Assembly (NCBI GenBank): GCA_010645155.1
Contig: JAAGOF010000182.1
Location: forward strand, 1 to 64,000
DNA length: 64,000 nt
Reading direction: 5' to 3'
Origin: Tigriopus japonicus
Taxonomy: Eukaryota; Arthropoda; Copepoda; Harpacticoida; Harpacticidae
Shown here: positions 1-11,154 of the stretch, one piece after another
Position numbering within the stretch: position 1 is the stretch's first letter
Layout of the letters: every line of letters starts with the position of its first letter
Notes under the pieces: generated by a model
What the model saw: the letters and a program-made list of their open reading frames with translations, nothing else
The model's database searches: none
What the model was told of the DNA's origin: nothing
Translations under genes and position numbers: made by a program

Positions 1-3000
1 GTATATGCCTCCTGTCTGGGAGGGGCCCGAAGTAGTCGGCGGAGAGGGAGTGCCATGGAATGGGTGGTGATTCGCTCCGGAGGCTTGTGTTTCCTGTGGC
101 TGCCGGTACGTATAGTTGGCACTTGGTGCAGGATGTTATGAAATTCTCTATTTGTTCGTCCATTCCAGGGAACCAAAACACAGCGCGCAGCCGGCGTTTT
201 GTGGCCGTGATTCCGAGGTGGGCCGCTCCGTGGCCCAACGCCAGTGCCTTAGGCCTTAGGCTGAGGGGAAGAACCACCCGGGTGTCCCGAAGCACCGTCC
301 CCCCCGATGCCACCGAGAGTTCGTCCATGACGTGGCGATATCCAGAAATGATGTGCGGTTGCTTCCCCTTCCTCCCATTCCGAATGAACTTGGCCAGTGC
401 GGAAATCTCTGGGCATGTTCTTGCGGCTTTGGCGATATTGCTGGGTCCAATTGTTGACGTGATACCACCATTTTGGAAATGGTACAATAAACGTTCAGAA
501 TCATCAGCCTCTCCCCTTATGTTTGGCGGAAGCTTCTCCCAAGGGATCGGGCTCCTCGAGCAGAAATCGGCAGGGTTAGTGGCCCCTTTTAGGTGGTGAA
601 TACTGTATTCAATGTCTTGGTGGCGCAACTTGATACGCTCGATTCTGACCGACCCTTGTCGAGAGTTTTGAAAGATGGTGATAAGGGGTTTGTGATCGGA
701 GTGTACTCTCACTTTCGGGTTCCCAATCAGGTACTGTCGGAATCTTCGCAGCCCAAAGTCAATTGCCATGGCCTCAAGATCCAACTGCGGATAGCGCTTT
801 TCAGTAGCAGAAGTTGCCCTTGATGCCACGGCCACCGCCTGCCCCGTTGTTGGTCCGTCACCTTGAACCAATATTGCGCAGAGGCCCTCGGCATGTGCAT
901 CCACCACTAAGTGTGTGGTGAGCTGTGGGTTAAAGAACGCGAGGCTGATGGATCCAACGATTGCTCTCCGGAGTGAATCGAATTCCCTTTGGTGGCGTGC
1001 TTCCCACTTAAAATGGGCAGATTTGTGTGTGAGCTCCCGCAAGGCCGGCGTGCGGCTGGCCATTGCGGGAATAAATTCTTGATTGGCTCGAGCCATGCAC
1101 AAGAACGAGATCAGTTCTTTTTTTGAGGTGGGTGTTTTGGCACATGATAACGCCTCTACCTTCTCTGGGTCCGGCGATACCCCTTTTTCACTGACTCTTA
1201 CCCCCCAGAAGGTGATGGCGTCGGCCCCGAGGTTGCACTTGTCGGGGTTTAGCGTCATGCCACAGCTAGACACCCTATCAAGGAAGGAGGCCAAAGCAGC
1301 ATCGTGCTCTTCTCTTGTTGGGGCCGCCACTATTACGTCGTCATGGATGACATGGACACCCGGAAGGTCCCCAAACATTTCCGTGCACGCTGCTGAGAGT
1401 TCCCCTGATGCGGGTTTCAGACCCATAGAGAGTCTCTTATACCGGTATAGCCGAGGCCCACAACGGAATACTGTGAGCGGGCGTGACTCCTTTGCTAATT
1501 TGAGTTGGTGGAATGCTTGCTTGAAATCCAGCTTCGAGAAAACTCTGCAGTTAGCCAGCTTGACTTTTATTGTGTCAGGGTTGGGGATTGGGATGTGAGT
1601 ATCCCTGAGCTCGGCGTTCAACCCTCTCAGGTCCACGGTAACTCGGATTGCCCCTCCATCCTTAAAAACTATGGCCAAATTGGCGATCCACTCGGCAGGG
1701 CCCTCATGGCGTTCGATCACTCCATCTTTAAGCATTTGTGCGATTGCCTCTTCTATCTGAGGTTGGAGGTAATATGGGTGGGATCTTGGAGGAGATATGT
1801 ATGGCTTTGCCCCGGCCTTGAGGTAGAGTTGCGCGACATATCCCTTTAGTAAGCCCAGGCCTCTGAAGCATGGCTTATAGCGTTCGTTGCGGACCCATTT
1901 TAGAGAATGGTCCTCCTTGAGCGGCGAGTTAGAGGCAAACAAAATTTTGTCCTGTTTATTATAGTGTCTTATCATGGAAGCTTTGGTATATGGAACAAGT
2001 CTAGGGTCTAGGGTTATCATTTTCAGAGTAGTTGCCAAGGACTTCGACGCGATGGGATCAATTCGTCTGTTGAGTTCGGAATCATCTATGATGAGCCAGT
2101 CGGTGAGGATGGTCTGTCCTTGCCACGAAGTTCGGAGGTTTGCGACCCCCAGTGGTTGTATCAGAGCGCTCCCAAAAGGTCGGATGGATACGTCACAGGG
2201 CTTTATCACCCTCTTATCTTCATCATTGAGGGCCCATAGAGGGCACACGTTTGCTTGAGCTCCCGTGTCCACGATTGCGGTGAGCTCCGAGGAGCCCACA
2301 GTGATCGCCGCACCCAGGGGGCTGGGGTTTTGTTGGTGAACATCGGCTTGGAAAACGTCGTAGTACGCTACTTCTCCATCCTCATCTCTCGGAGTTTGGG
2401 CTTGGTAGGTTGCATCGCTGGGTGGTGCCAGTTGTTGAACTGCGCGCTCTTGGGGTCTGGATGATAGACATACCTTGGCAAAGTGTCCCAGCTTCCCGCA
2501 TTTATTGCACGGGCTTCGGGAGGCGGGGCAGCGAGAGCGTTCATGGCTTGGCGTTCTCCCGCACCACCTGCATGTTTCACTTGATACGTCTCTTGATTGG
2601 CGGGCTTCCTGTGCTCGACGTGCCGACTTTGAGTATGGGCCTCCGATGCGATTGATCTCTGCGGTTTGGTGAGGAGCGTCTTCTAACTCGACTCGGAGTG
2701 CCGGCATCTTCCGGCCTGTTGTGGAAGCGGCAGTCGAGATCTCGACCTCTCGCGCCCTGATTGGAAGCTCTTCTGCCGTCCACTTATTTTGTAAGGCAGA
2801 AGCCCTTATTGTCAGGCATGATGTTCCTCGGAGTGCTAGGTGTTTGACCAGATAGTTGCGGCAGGGGCCGCAGGAGAGACCGGAGCGGGTGGCCAAGCCC
2901 GAGATTCTATCGTGAAATGACGAAAAGGTTTCCCCCGGCTTTTGATGTGCGTCTAGAAGGACGTTCATTGTTGCGTACTCAGATTTCAGGCTCTTAAAGT

Positions 3001-3328
3001 GTTGCCTGAGGTGGTCCACGATCCCACTGTATGTCACTGAGGTATCTTTTAAGTCCGAGAATCGGGTCCGAACGATGGCAATAGTTGCTGGAGAAAGTGC
3101 GATCCTGAGCAGGCGCTTCCATTGGTTGTTGGATACTAAGTCGCCTTGACTTGGGGCTCTCTCTTGTCCATAGAAAGCCTCGCAATAGGCCTCGAAACCA
3201 TCCAGCCAAGCCTCGAGGGCCTCGAGCCTGTCGTTGTCTGAATGAACTGAGTGGTCGAATCGAGGTGGATCTGGGGTCCCTCGTACCATTCCCCCGGGGT
3301 TCCCTCCAGGTGCGTCCGCCGTTGGCAT
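1..3328 (-). CDS. Gypsy-1: single-frame Ty3/Gypsy gag-pol polyprotein, cut by the window edge
   Basis: Reading the minus strand from the ATG at 3328 I find one open frame with no stop down to base 1, about 1,109 codons. In order it carries a gag-like region, two zinc knuckles (first C-X2-C-X5-H-X4-C near residue 253, second C-X2-C-X4-H-X4-C near 270-285), an aspartic protease motif DTGA at residue 354, reverse transcriptase, RNase H, and the H2C2 zinc domain of an integrase. The integrase core lies beyond the window. Such a polyprotein makes the particle, matures it, copies the RNA and inserts the cDNA. The RT box reads IHDD (residues 661-664, bases 1337-1348) instead of Y-x-D-D. Gag and pol share one frame without a shift, which is unusual but known in some Gypsy lineages. 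The long open frame implies recent activity or a very young copy. Translation was by eye, so a missed single-base break cannot be fully excluded. Confidence 0.85.
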   Translation of the reverse strand, partial: MPTADAPGGNPGGMVRGTPDPPRFDHSVHSDNDRLEALEAWLDGFEAYCEAFYGQERAPSQGDLVSNNQWKRLLRIALSPATIAIVRTRFSDLKDTSVTYSGIVDHLRQHFKSLKSEYATMNVLLDAHQKPGETFSSFHDRISGLATRSGLSCGPCRNYLVKHLALRGTSCLTIRASALQNKWTAEELPIRAREVEISTAASTTGRKMPALRVELEDAPHQTAEINRIGGPYSKSARRAQEARQSRDVSSETCRWCGRTPSHERSRCPASRSPCNKCGKLGHFAKVCLSSRPQERAVQQLAPPSDATYQAQTPRDEDGEVAYYDVFQADVHQQNPSPLGAAITVGSSELTAIVDTGAQANVCPLWALNDEDKRVIKPCDVSIRPFGSALIQPLGVANLRTSWQGQTILTDWLIIDDSELNRRIDPIASKSLATTLKMITLDPRLVPYTKASMIRHYNKQDKILFASNSPLKEDHSLKWVRNERYKPCFRGLGLLKGYVAQLYLKAGAKPYISPPRSHPYYLQPQIEEAIAQMLKDGVIERHEGPAEWIANLAIVFKDGGAIRVTVDLRGLNAELRDTHIPIPNPDTIKVKLANCRVFSKLDFKQAFHQLKLAKESRPLTVFRCGPRLYRYKRLSMGLKPASGELSAACTEMFGDLPGVHVIHDDVIVAAPTREEHDAALASFLDRVSSCGMTLNPDKCNLGADAITFWGVRVSEKGVSPDPEKVEALSCAKTPTSKKELISFLCMARANQEFIPAMASRTPALRELTHKSAHFKWEARHQREFDSLRRAIVGSISLAFFNPQLTTHLVVDAHAEGLCAILVQGDGPTTGQAVAVASRATSATEKRYPQLDLEAMAIDFGLRRFRQYLIGNPKVRVHSDHKPLITIFQNSRQGSVRIERIKLRHQDIEYSIHHLKGATNPADFCSRSPIPWEKLPPNIRGEADDSERLLYHFQNGGITSTIGPSNIAKAARTCPEISALAKFIRNGRKGKQPHIISGYRHVMDELSVASGGTVLRDTRVVLPLSLRPKALALGHGAAHLGITATKRRLRAVFWFPGMDEQIENFITSCTKCQLYVPAATGNTSLRSESPPIPWHSLSADYFGPLPDRRHI

Positions 3329-3345
3329 TCTGCGGATGGATTCTT

Positions 3346-3360
3346 GAATCCTCGTCGCCA
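3346..3360 (-). promoter_or_regulatory. Gypsy-1 primer binding site
   Basis: The minus strand reads TGGCGACGAGGATTC, beginning with the TGG that pairs with a tRNA CCA end. It lies one base inside the presumed LTR end and 18 bases before the gag ATG. The primer tRNA is not identified. Confidence 0.55.
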
Positions 3361-3361
3361 A

Positions 3362-3630
3362 TGAGATATCGTGTACTTAGAGAGTATATTTCAGGAACCT
3401 AAGTACATAAGAAGTTATTAGGGTATGTAAGAAATACATAATGTTCACAAATTTACCCCGGAAGGTTCGTCGTATGCGTCCTCGGATTGCTTTCTGCCAA
3501 CTATGTCTGAGTCGTCTAAATTAGCCTTAGTACAGTGAGACGGAATTTCCCCCCCCGAAGTTCAGTCGGGAGCTCCTTAGCAATTAGTGGTTAGAGGTTG
3601 CACTGGTCGATGCTGTTTTGTTGCGTGACA
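3362..3630 (-). repeat. Candidate 5' LTR of Gypsy-1
   Basis: On the minus strand this stretch begins TGTCACGCAAC and ends GATATCTCA, so it has TG...CA termini. It directly precedes the primer binding site. The partner LTR would lie outside the window, so the outer boundary is inferred from the termini and from the start of an unrelated repeat at about 3640. It contains a run of eight G followed by AAA. Confidence 0.45.
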
Positions 3631-3639
3631 TTTTCGATG

Positions 3640-3980
3640 TATTAACAAATATTTACGAAGAATATCGTGTATTACTTGCCCAAACAAGTGGAAGATCATA
3701 GTACAAATGAAAGTGTACAAGACATATTTTCAATGCCAAATCCTATACTTGCGTGAACTAATGCCTGTGAATCAAAATATCATCTTCATTGAGCACATTA
3801 GTATACTTAGGTGAAGCAAACCGAAGACAAGAGGTCACATGCTGAAAGCTAAAAGTTTTTCAAAAAAATCCCTTCTATGAATAGTTTTCAACTAGTCGCT
3901 GATGATAAACGGCCCTTGCTGCCCACAATGAAATTTCACGACCGGCCTGCTCTAGTATCTACACTCTATAGACCTCTATG
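3640..3980 (+). mobile_element. Partial hAT-type miniature element, family M (right half)
   Basis: This stretch closely matches the right half of the complete copy at 11155-11753, sharing a long segment about CAAACAAGTGGAAGATC and the terminal GACCTCTATG. The left half is absent, so no duplication can be assigned. Confidence 0.6.
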
Positions 3981-3992
3981 GGGAGCTGTATG

Positions 3993-4774
3993 CAGCGTGA
4001 CCAACTGTCGAAGATCAAAAAGAGCTAAAAACCTTAGATTCAAGGCAAATTTTGGAGCTAAAAGAGCTAAATTTTGTTTGAAAAAAAGATGAAAAAGAGC
4101 TAAATTTTAAATGGCCAGAAACTAACTAATATTATCATACTTTTGGACCTTACGTTATTGGCAGTGTCTTTCAAGACTTGGCTTTTTAGAGTTTTTTTAC
4201 TTCCTTAAAACAGCCACGAATATAAGATTATTCTGTCAAGTGATGGCTTTTTGCATGTTACAGATAGAGCGGGACCTTCATGCTTTAGTTAATGGCAAAA
4301 GCCGTTTTTTTTATTTCTGGGCCGACCAGAGAAATATCTAATTTAACCCACTAAATTTGTCCCGTAATTTAAAGCTCGCATGCTCAATTTCAACTTGATC
4401 AAATTAACTTTTTGTCAGTTTAAGTAGAATAATTTGAAAAAAAAACACATTAATGGAGATTGTGAAAGACTAGCCAAAAGCTGCTATTTTTTGCTTCAGC
4501 ATGAGGAGCCATAGTTTGGAGTCGATTCTCCTGAAAATCCTAGGTATTTATAAAGAGAAAAAACTATTTTTGAACAAGCATCATTTTGTTGGGTAGAAAA
4601 TCTGGCTGCTTGGAAAATTGTGAAAAGGAGCCAAAAGTCCCTAAAATTCTCAGAAAAAGAGCTAAAATATGGCCACATATTTCAAAAGGAGCTAAAAGAA
4701 CTAAATGCCTAAATTTCCAAAATATCGGGAAAAAGAGCTAATTTAGCTCTTAAGAGCTCAAATTGGTCAGGCTG
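3993..4774. mobile_element. hAT-type miniature element, family A, copy 1
   Basis: The ends are CAGCGTGACCAA and TTGGTCAGGCTG, an imperfect inverted repeat starting with the CAG typical of hAT. Near both ends the words AAAAGAGC and GAGCTAAA recur many times. Flanking octamers GCTGTATG and ACCGTATG match at six of eight bases. A second copy lies at 51240-52131. No transposase is encoded. Confidence 0.65.
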
Positions 4775-4782
4775 ACCGTATG

Positions 4783-5308
4783 GGTACCGATTTTAGGAAC
4801 TTTCAGCTTCCAAAAAAAAACAGGCATTCCATATTTTGGACTTTTTTTGATTTATTTTTACAAATAAATCTGTGCAATGTTAGGAGTTGCTAGTGTGAAA
4901 ATGATTTTTTTAACAATTTTCATCAGCATACCTAGTTGGGCAATCAAATTAAAGGCAGCTATTAACAGAAGCGTCTTTGTTTTTGGGCGAATTTGATATT
5001 TTTTGAAGGACAGCATCTAAAATGAGCCAAAAGGGGCATTTTTAAAACTACATCAGAAAATATGTATCGTGGCCAAACTGATGCGTCCATGATTTCCTTA
5101 CATTCTTCATACGAATTGGTAAGTATCGTGGTTTGGCAAGACAAAGTAGTAAAGTGCAGTTTTGCACTCTTGAAGTAAACCAGTTGGGTTTAGATTGTTG
5201 AGGTAGGGTTGATTTGGAAAGATTAGGTTTGTAATAATTAGAGCAAGGAAAAAAGTAGGAAAAACACCAAATAAAGTAAACTCTGGAACATTATAAAAGC
5301 AACAAACA
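4783..5308. other. Unannotated AT-rich stretch
   Basis: No motif, long open frame or repeat partner was recognised between the family A element and the 3' end of Gypsy-3. The 3' LTR of Gypsy-3 would be expected here, but I could not delimit it. Confidence 0.4.
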
Positions 5309-6809
5309 TCACAAAACTAAACGGTTAGGGGGAATGATTTGACGTCCACATCTGGTGCTGGATGGAATGATTGGTGACGAACTCGCGGAATCATTCTGTG
5401 AATGGGATTTCGATCTTCGGCCAGGTGGTCTACCTCGGCGTGGAGGTTGGGCTACCTCAACTGGATTTGTTGGATCCAGATAGGCTGGTTTCAATCGGTC
5501 TAATGAAACCACTTCAGTTTCGGTTCCAATGCGGATTTTGAATGTCTTGTCTCCTTTCTCCAAGACTTCGAATGGGCCGTCATATGGTGCACGAAGTGAA
5601 GGGCGGACCTGTCCTCATTTCACAAACACAAAACCACAACTGTTAAGGCTTTTTGGGAGATTGGAAGGAGGAAAACCGTGTCGAACTGTACGTGCTGGGG
5701 CTAAAGATCCAGTTATTTCTCGGAGTTGTTCAAGATGCCCTAAAACTCCAAGGTCCGGTTGATTGGCAGGGATAAAATCAGCAGGCACCGTCAAAGGGGT
5801 CCCATACACCATTTCAGCCACAGATGTACCCATATCCTCTTTAACTACCGTGCGAATTCTGAGTAAGACCCAAGGAAGATGATCCAACCTTTCAACCTAT
5901 TCCAGATAGACGCGCAATGAGTGCAGCTTTGAGCTGTCAGTGCACTCTCTCGACTAACCCATTGGCTTGCGGATGATAGGCCGTTGTGTGAAAAACTTCT
6001 GAACCTATTAATTTGCACAGATGAGACCACATGTCGGATATAATTTGTGCTGGAACTCCATGCCTTGCAACCCAATGGAACAATAAGGCTCTCGCACAAG
6101 ACTTGGTTGAAATGTCGGAGAGAGGTGCGGCTTCAGGCCACCGAGTGAACCTGTCAACAATGGTGAATAAATGAGTGAAACACCCGATGTTGGTAAAGGA
6201 CCAACTATATCGACATGAATGTGATCGAAACGGCGACTCGGTGTTTCAATGTCTGCCAGAGGAGGTCGAATATGTTTGTGAACTTTGGCCCGTTGGCATG
6301 AGATGCAATTGCGAGCCCAATCACGCACTTGCTTTGAAAGTCCTCGCCAGATACGTACTACAACCATTTTCACAGTGGTGTTTGTACCTGGATGAGAGAG
6401 TCCGTGAATGGAATCAAATACTTGACGTCGCCAGGAGGTAGGGATCCAGGGGCGTGGCTTGCCAGTGCTCACATCACATAAGATGGAAAGAGTGTCATGC
6501 CCTGGTATTGGGAGCTCTTGCCATATGAGCCCAGATTTTACGTTCCGGCATTCAGTAATGTCAGGATCATCTTGATAGGATCTTGTAATTCCTAAAAAGT
6601 CTAAACCTAGTTGTACTGCTGAAATGCACGGACGTGAAAGCGCATCTACCGCCAAATTTGCTTGCCCAGCTATATGTCTGATATCGGTAGTAAACTCAGA
6701 TATACATGATTGATGACGTTGTTGGCGTGCAGACCACGGTTCAGATGATTTGGCCATGCAAGAAGTTAAATGTTTTTGATCGGTGAAAACGACGAAGTCG
6801 CGGCCTTTA
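5309..6809 (-). pseudogene. Gypsy-3 (CsRn1-like) RNase H C-terminus and integrase, broken
   Basis: The minus strand encodes the end of RNase H (FTDQKH, then DALSRP), an H2C2 zinc region (H-G-L-S-H ... C-I-S-C-Q), the beginning of the integrase core (HVDIVGPLP), and further down the integrase C-terminus (WVLLRIRT, VYGTPL, then VSLDRLKPAYLDP) with a basic proline-rich tail ending at 5309. At least three separate frames are needed (6820-6008, 5887-5615, 5563-5309), so the core is frameshifted. Residue style matches CsRn1-type Gypsy elements by recollection of the family. It continues to the right beyond the mariner insertion at 6810-8121. Confidence 0.8.
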
Positions 6810-8121
6810 CAGGGTGACACATAAATATTAGAACGGCAAAGTATTGCCCAGATACCCTCGTCATCTTGAATTTCCCGCTAACGACGCCTAAAACGAACTT
6901 GATTGGTTGACATTTATCGTTGTTTTTTGTTGAAAGAGATTTTTGTTAATTGTTCACATTTCGAAACAAAATGGAAAAGCGTCAGGCTATTATTGCCCTT
7001 CACCGTGCAGGAAAAAGCTGCGGTGACATTGTGAAGGCCTTGGCAGCTTTAAAAGTGACTAAAAGTACTGCATGATATACCATAAAACGGTTCAAAGAAA
7101 CTCAAAGTGTCGAAAACCGCCCAATACCAGGACGTCCTAGGTCAGTTCGGACCAAAAATCTTGTGGAAGCGACTCGGAAGAAGGTTGAGAGAAACAAGAG
7201 GAGGTCAATTAGAAAAATGGCCGCAGAGGCCAATGTGAATCGAGAAACAATGCGCAGAGTGATCACACAGGACCTAAATATGAAGGCCTATCACCTTCAA
7301 AAGCGTCAGCTTCTTAGTGCGACCACACAGGAGAAGAGGCTTGCCCGTGCAAAGCTTCTAAGAAATTGGATGAAATCTCGGACGCAAGTTTCAATTATCT
7401 GGACCGACGAGAAAATATTCACCGTGGAGCAAGCCTACAACAACCACAATGACCGGATTTTGGCCAAAGACATTCGAAAGGTTCCTGTGAATGAAAGGAC
7501 AGTGTTTAGGAGGCAACATCCGGCCTCCGTCATGGTCTGGGCCGGCGTGACCTCCTGTGGCAAGAAAACCCCCCTGATCTTCATCCCAGAAGGCGTCAAG
7601 GTCAATAAGACCGTCTACTTGGACATGTTAAAGGATAAGGTGCTTCCTTGGGCCAATGAACAGCATTGGGAGGGCTCCTATGCCTTTCAACAAGATGGTG
7701 CTCCTTCCCACACGGCCAATATTGTTCAGAATTGGTGCAAGACAGCTTTCCCGTATTTTTGGCCAAAAGAATATTGGCCCCCTTCCTCCCCAGACCTCAA
7801 TGTTATGGACTTTGCAATTTAGTCCATTCTCGAGAGGAAGGTCGGGGTCAAAACGTATAAAAATGTGGACAGCCTCAGGACAGCATTGGAGGCCGCCTGG
7901 GACGACCTTGATCCTGAAGTCATTCGGCGATCTTGCCAAGCAGTCAGAAAGAGATTGGATGCGGTTGTAGAGGCCAAGGGGGGCTATTGCGAATAGTACA
8001 TTAATATATTTTGTGGACTTTTGGGCGTTCTATCGATTCTGTTAAATACATTTTCTTGCTTGATTGATATTTAAAAAGTTATTTGCGTATTTCGTCGTGC
8101 TAATCTTTATGTGTCACCCTG
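6810..8121 (+). mobile_element. Tc1/mariner-family transposon inserted in Gypsy-3
   Basis: The 1,312-bp element is bounded by inverted repeats starting CAGGGTGACACATAAA on both ends (about 28 bp with a few mismatches). A TA dinucleotide flanks each side (6808-6809 and 8122-8123), the usual TA target duplication. It interrupts the RNase H coding region of Gypsy-3: the reading resumes on either side. It carries one transposase reading frame on the plus strand. Confidence 0.93.
6971..7996 (+). pseudogene. Mariner-like transposase, two in-frame stops
   Basis: From the ATG at 6971 one frame runs to TAG at 7994-7996 (341 codons), broken only by TGA at 7073-7075 and TAG at 7820-7822. An N-terminal helix-turn-helix region is followed by the catalytic domain with WTDEKIF (first Asp), FQQDGAPSH (second Asp) and SSPDLNVMD (third Asp). 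I count 37 residues between the second and third Asp, so DD37D, as in the maT group. By comparison with relatives both stops stand where Trp is expected, for example after FAI in the segment usually read as F-x-x-W-S-I-L-E. The protein would cut and paste its own element at TA sites; with two stops this copy should be inactive. Confidence 0.88.
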
Positions 8122-8123
8122 TA

Positions 8124-9696
8124 AGTGATGATCGAAAACTGCGGATGGATAAGTAGATAGCTAGCAGTTCTTTATCAAAAGCACTGTAACGGGTCTCTGG
8201 TGGTCTGAGTTGGTGGCTGAAAAATCCGGAAAAATCCCAAAAGCTGCCAAGAAGTACCCACTAGTTGTTGGAGGGTTCCTCCAACAGCCACATCTGAGGC
8301 ATCTGTTATGAGAGCCAATTGAGAGTTTGGTTTGGGATGAGCCAACATAGCAGCATCCGCCAAGGCTTGTTTAGTTGCGTCAAAAGCTTCTGCTAGCTCC
8401 TTATTCCAAGGGATGAGTGTAGAGGGCGGGACTTTGTTCGATTTCGATTTGGCCGTAGCAACTCGGATTGTAGCAATAAGCGGGCGTGTTATTTGGGCGG
8501 CGTTCTTAACAAATCGTTGGTAAAACGTAACCATGCCGAGAAAACGTTGTAGTTCACGAACATATCTTGGAGGCTCAAAGTTCAAAATAGCTTTGACTTT
8601 TTTTGTGAAGAGGTCTGATGCCTTCAGAAGAGACGGTGTGGTCCAAGAATTCGAGAGTTGATTGTCCAAAAACGCACTTTTGAGGATTTATGATCAAACC
8701 ATAATCTGAAAGGCGGTGGAAAAGTAAACGCAAATGAGACTCATGTTGTTTCGAATTCGAACTTGCAATCAGAATGTCATCCAAGTAGACGAAAATGAAA
8801 TCCAAATCTTGGCAAACCGAATCCATGAGTCTTTGGAATGTTTGGGCCGCATTTTTTAAGCCAAATGGGATTCTGAGAAACTCAAAAAGTCCAAATGGTG
8901 TTATTATGGCTGTCTTTGGCACATCCTCGGGAGCCACTGGAATTTGATGGTACCTTCAGACCAAATCCACCTTTGAAAAGATTGTTTTGCCAAACAGGTT
9001 TTGAGCGAAATCTTGTATATGGGGCAATGGATAACGGTCAGGTACAGTAACATCATTCAAACGTCGATAGTCCCCACAAGGCCTGAGCTTTCCTTAGTCT
9101 TTTTCGACCACAGTAAGTCCCGAGGACCAAGGACTATTTGAACGACGAGAAATCCCCATGTCATTCATAGCCGAAAACTCGTCTTTGGCAGCTTTCAGTT
9201 TTACTATTGCTAACCGCCGGGCTTTGGTGTGAACTGGGTACCCTTTAGTTATGATGTGATGAAAGATTCCATGCTTGACCATTGGTGTGGAAAATGTTGG
9301 CTCTGTGAGTGAGGGAAACTCAGCCAGAATCCGTTGATAGCGGCCCAAATGAGGAATGACGGCCACTATTCGGCTTCCCACAGTAGTGCAGGTGTCACTT
9401 TTGAGTGGAAAAGATGTGAAGTTTTGAATGTTTACCAGTCGGTGATTGCTGACGTCTACCATAAGTTTGAAATGTCGCAAGAAATCTGCGCCGATGATTG
9501 CTTGAGTGACTTTAGCAACGGTGAAAGTCCAGGGGAATCTGCGACGGTTAATTGTGACAGTGATACGACGATTGCCATAAGTTGGGATTGATGATCCATT
9601 GGCAGGTTGAAATGATTTGGTTGAGGATAAGGTTCGCCTATCTGTGGAAACATGTGGCAGTATGCTTACCACGGCTCCGGTGTCGATGAGAAACAC
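8124..9696 (-). pseudogene. Gypsy-3 (CsRn1-like) protease, reverse transcriptase and RNase H, broken
   Basis: On the minus strand a protease start (LIDTGAVVSILP) leads into reverse transcriptase with PFGLFEFLRIPFGLKNA and the active-site box YLDD, then RNase H with ITDASDVAVGG. Two in-frame stops occur, TAA at 9094-9096 and TGA just upstream of 8937. A frameshift lies near 8640-8670, and a second arises from a short duplication of GGATTTTTC near 8225. Beyond 8175 the frame for FDKELLAIYL continues up to the TA at the mariner insertion, showing the two halves were once joined. The style is that of the CsRn1 clade (inference from memory of the family). Confidence 0.85.
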
Positions 9697-9867
9697 CTGG
9701 CCTGAGTATTGATCTTGAACGTGAAAAAGGGGATCCGATGAAGCGCCGACCGGCCAGATTATTGGCGGCCGGCTGTGTCGTTTCCCGTTGTTCCCTTCAG
9801 GGTCTCGTAGTTACATGGAGCTTGGCACTTTTCTGCTCGGTTTCCAAACATTACATGGCAATAGCAG

Positions 9868-10113
9868 TTAGATGAGGAAAGCGCCTCGGTCCTTTCCTCG
9901 ATCATTACGATGCACAGCATTGACCTCAAAGTCATCTTCTCTGGTTAAAGAGATCATCGTGATAGAAGCTTTCCTGAGTGCCCATTGGTGATCAGCCTTT
10001 TTGGCAAGGATATGCAAATCTGTGCTATCATCGGCATGTAAGTGTTCTCGAACCGTTTCCGGAAGCTTGAGGAGGAACAATGTACGGAAGAGAAAGTCCG
10101 GAGTAAATGTGAA
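9868..10113 (-). pseudogene. Gypsy-3 gag fragment
   Basis: The minus strand encodes a gag-like segment with LFLLKLPETVREHL and a following LAKKADHQWALRKAS stretch, resembling capsid C-terminal regions of CsRn1-type Gypsy. It is open to about 10113 and then lost, so the 5' end of Gypsy-3, including its 5' LTR, appears truncated. A spacer of about 170 bp without a clear frame separates it from the protease. Confidence 0.65.
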
Positions 10114-10223
10114 GGACTAAACAAAATCCAATATCATCAATTTTTGTTCCATCATAAAAATAAACGCTTACCAAACTCCAAAAACAGACTTACAAAGCAA
10201 GAACATCACACACCTAGCTAGGG

Positions 10224-10280
10224 TATTGTGAAATGTAAGCTTATTTTCCGCTAAGTATTGTGAAATGTAAGCTTATTTTC
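10224..10280. repeat. Short direct duplication
   Basis: The segment GTATTGTGAAATGTAAGC and the following TTATTTTCC occur twice in tandem, with a 3-base spacer. The rest of 10114-10407 shows nothing recognisable. Confidence 0.75.
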
Positions 10281-10407
10281 CCTCTCTCCAATTTATGTTG
10301 AACTAACATGAACATAAATGTCTTTAGAATGGGTAGGTCTGTCAAAACTGGTGCTCCATATTACAGTCCAGAAGGGCACATTTTGTTTGACTTAATTATA
10401 AGGAACA

Positions 10408-10907
10408 CGCTATCGGTGTCAATGTCGACAACGGTATTGGTGACGATGTGAGGTCCGGACAAAGAACAACAAAGCAGTGTTGCCAGATAATTCTAAATCA
10501 ATATTTTCATATTGTAATATGGCAAATGCCATGGATAACAATTTTTCTCTTTTAGAACATGTTCTACTATCAAAACAGAAACAAAAAACATTTAGTTACT
10601 TGATTACCAGATGCTAAATTTCCAGATTCCAGATTATTAATGAGTAGTCTTAATCTCACATTCATTCCTTGGAGTAAACGTAGAACGGGTGAATTGCTTT
10701 AAAATCAATACTTCAGGTTTCTAAATTGGTTAGCTCAAGTGCTAATCATGGCAAGACAATTTGTTTCTGTCAAACCAAATCTGGCCTTTTTCTCGATATT
10801 TTATGGCATGAATGGTTCCAAAATTTCTGGCAACACTGGTTCGCTCTTTCGTCCGGACCTCACATCGTCACCATTACCTCGACACCACGACGTTGATGGG
10901 CAACTTC
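10408..10907. mobile_element. Inverted-repeat element with hAT-like inner ends
   Basis: An inner perfect 13-bp inverted repeat, CAGTGTTGCCAGA at 10475 and TCTGGCAACACTG ending at 10838, encloses 364 bp. The flanks are themselves inverted copies (GTGAGGTCCGGAC on the left and GTCCGGACCTCAC on the right), so the total inverted arms are about 75-80 bp. No 8-bp duplication sits outside the inner ends. This could be a palindromic element or a hAT miniature that landed in a palindrome. The adjacent 10908-11146 is relatively GC-rich with recurring GGTGTCG words and no supported gene. Confidence 0.5.
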
Positions 10908-11154
10908 AACACAGTTGTCGGTGTCGCCGTGGGTGTCAACCTTGCGGTGTCGGCGTCGGAGTTGAGGGCAAAATTGCTGCTGTCACCCATCCCTAGGTTG
11001 AAGTCAGGGTCACTTGTAGTTTGTTTGGGCACAACTTAAGTAATAATCTTCGGAAATATCAATTTTTCGCGTGCAACCTTTGCTCTTCAACAGCTGTAAC
11101 TCATCCAACAAAAATTTCCTTATATCCGCCCTGTGGGAGAGCCAAAATCTCAAC

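Noticed and set aside
60..1598. Plus-strand frames of up to 179 codons
   Set aside because: They lie antisense to the continuous Gypsy-1 frame, which carries recognisable motifs.
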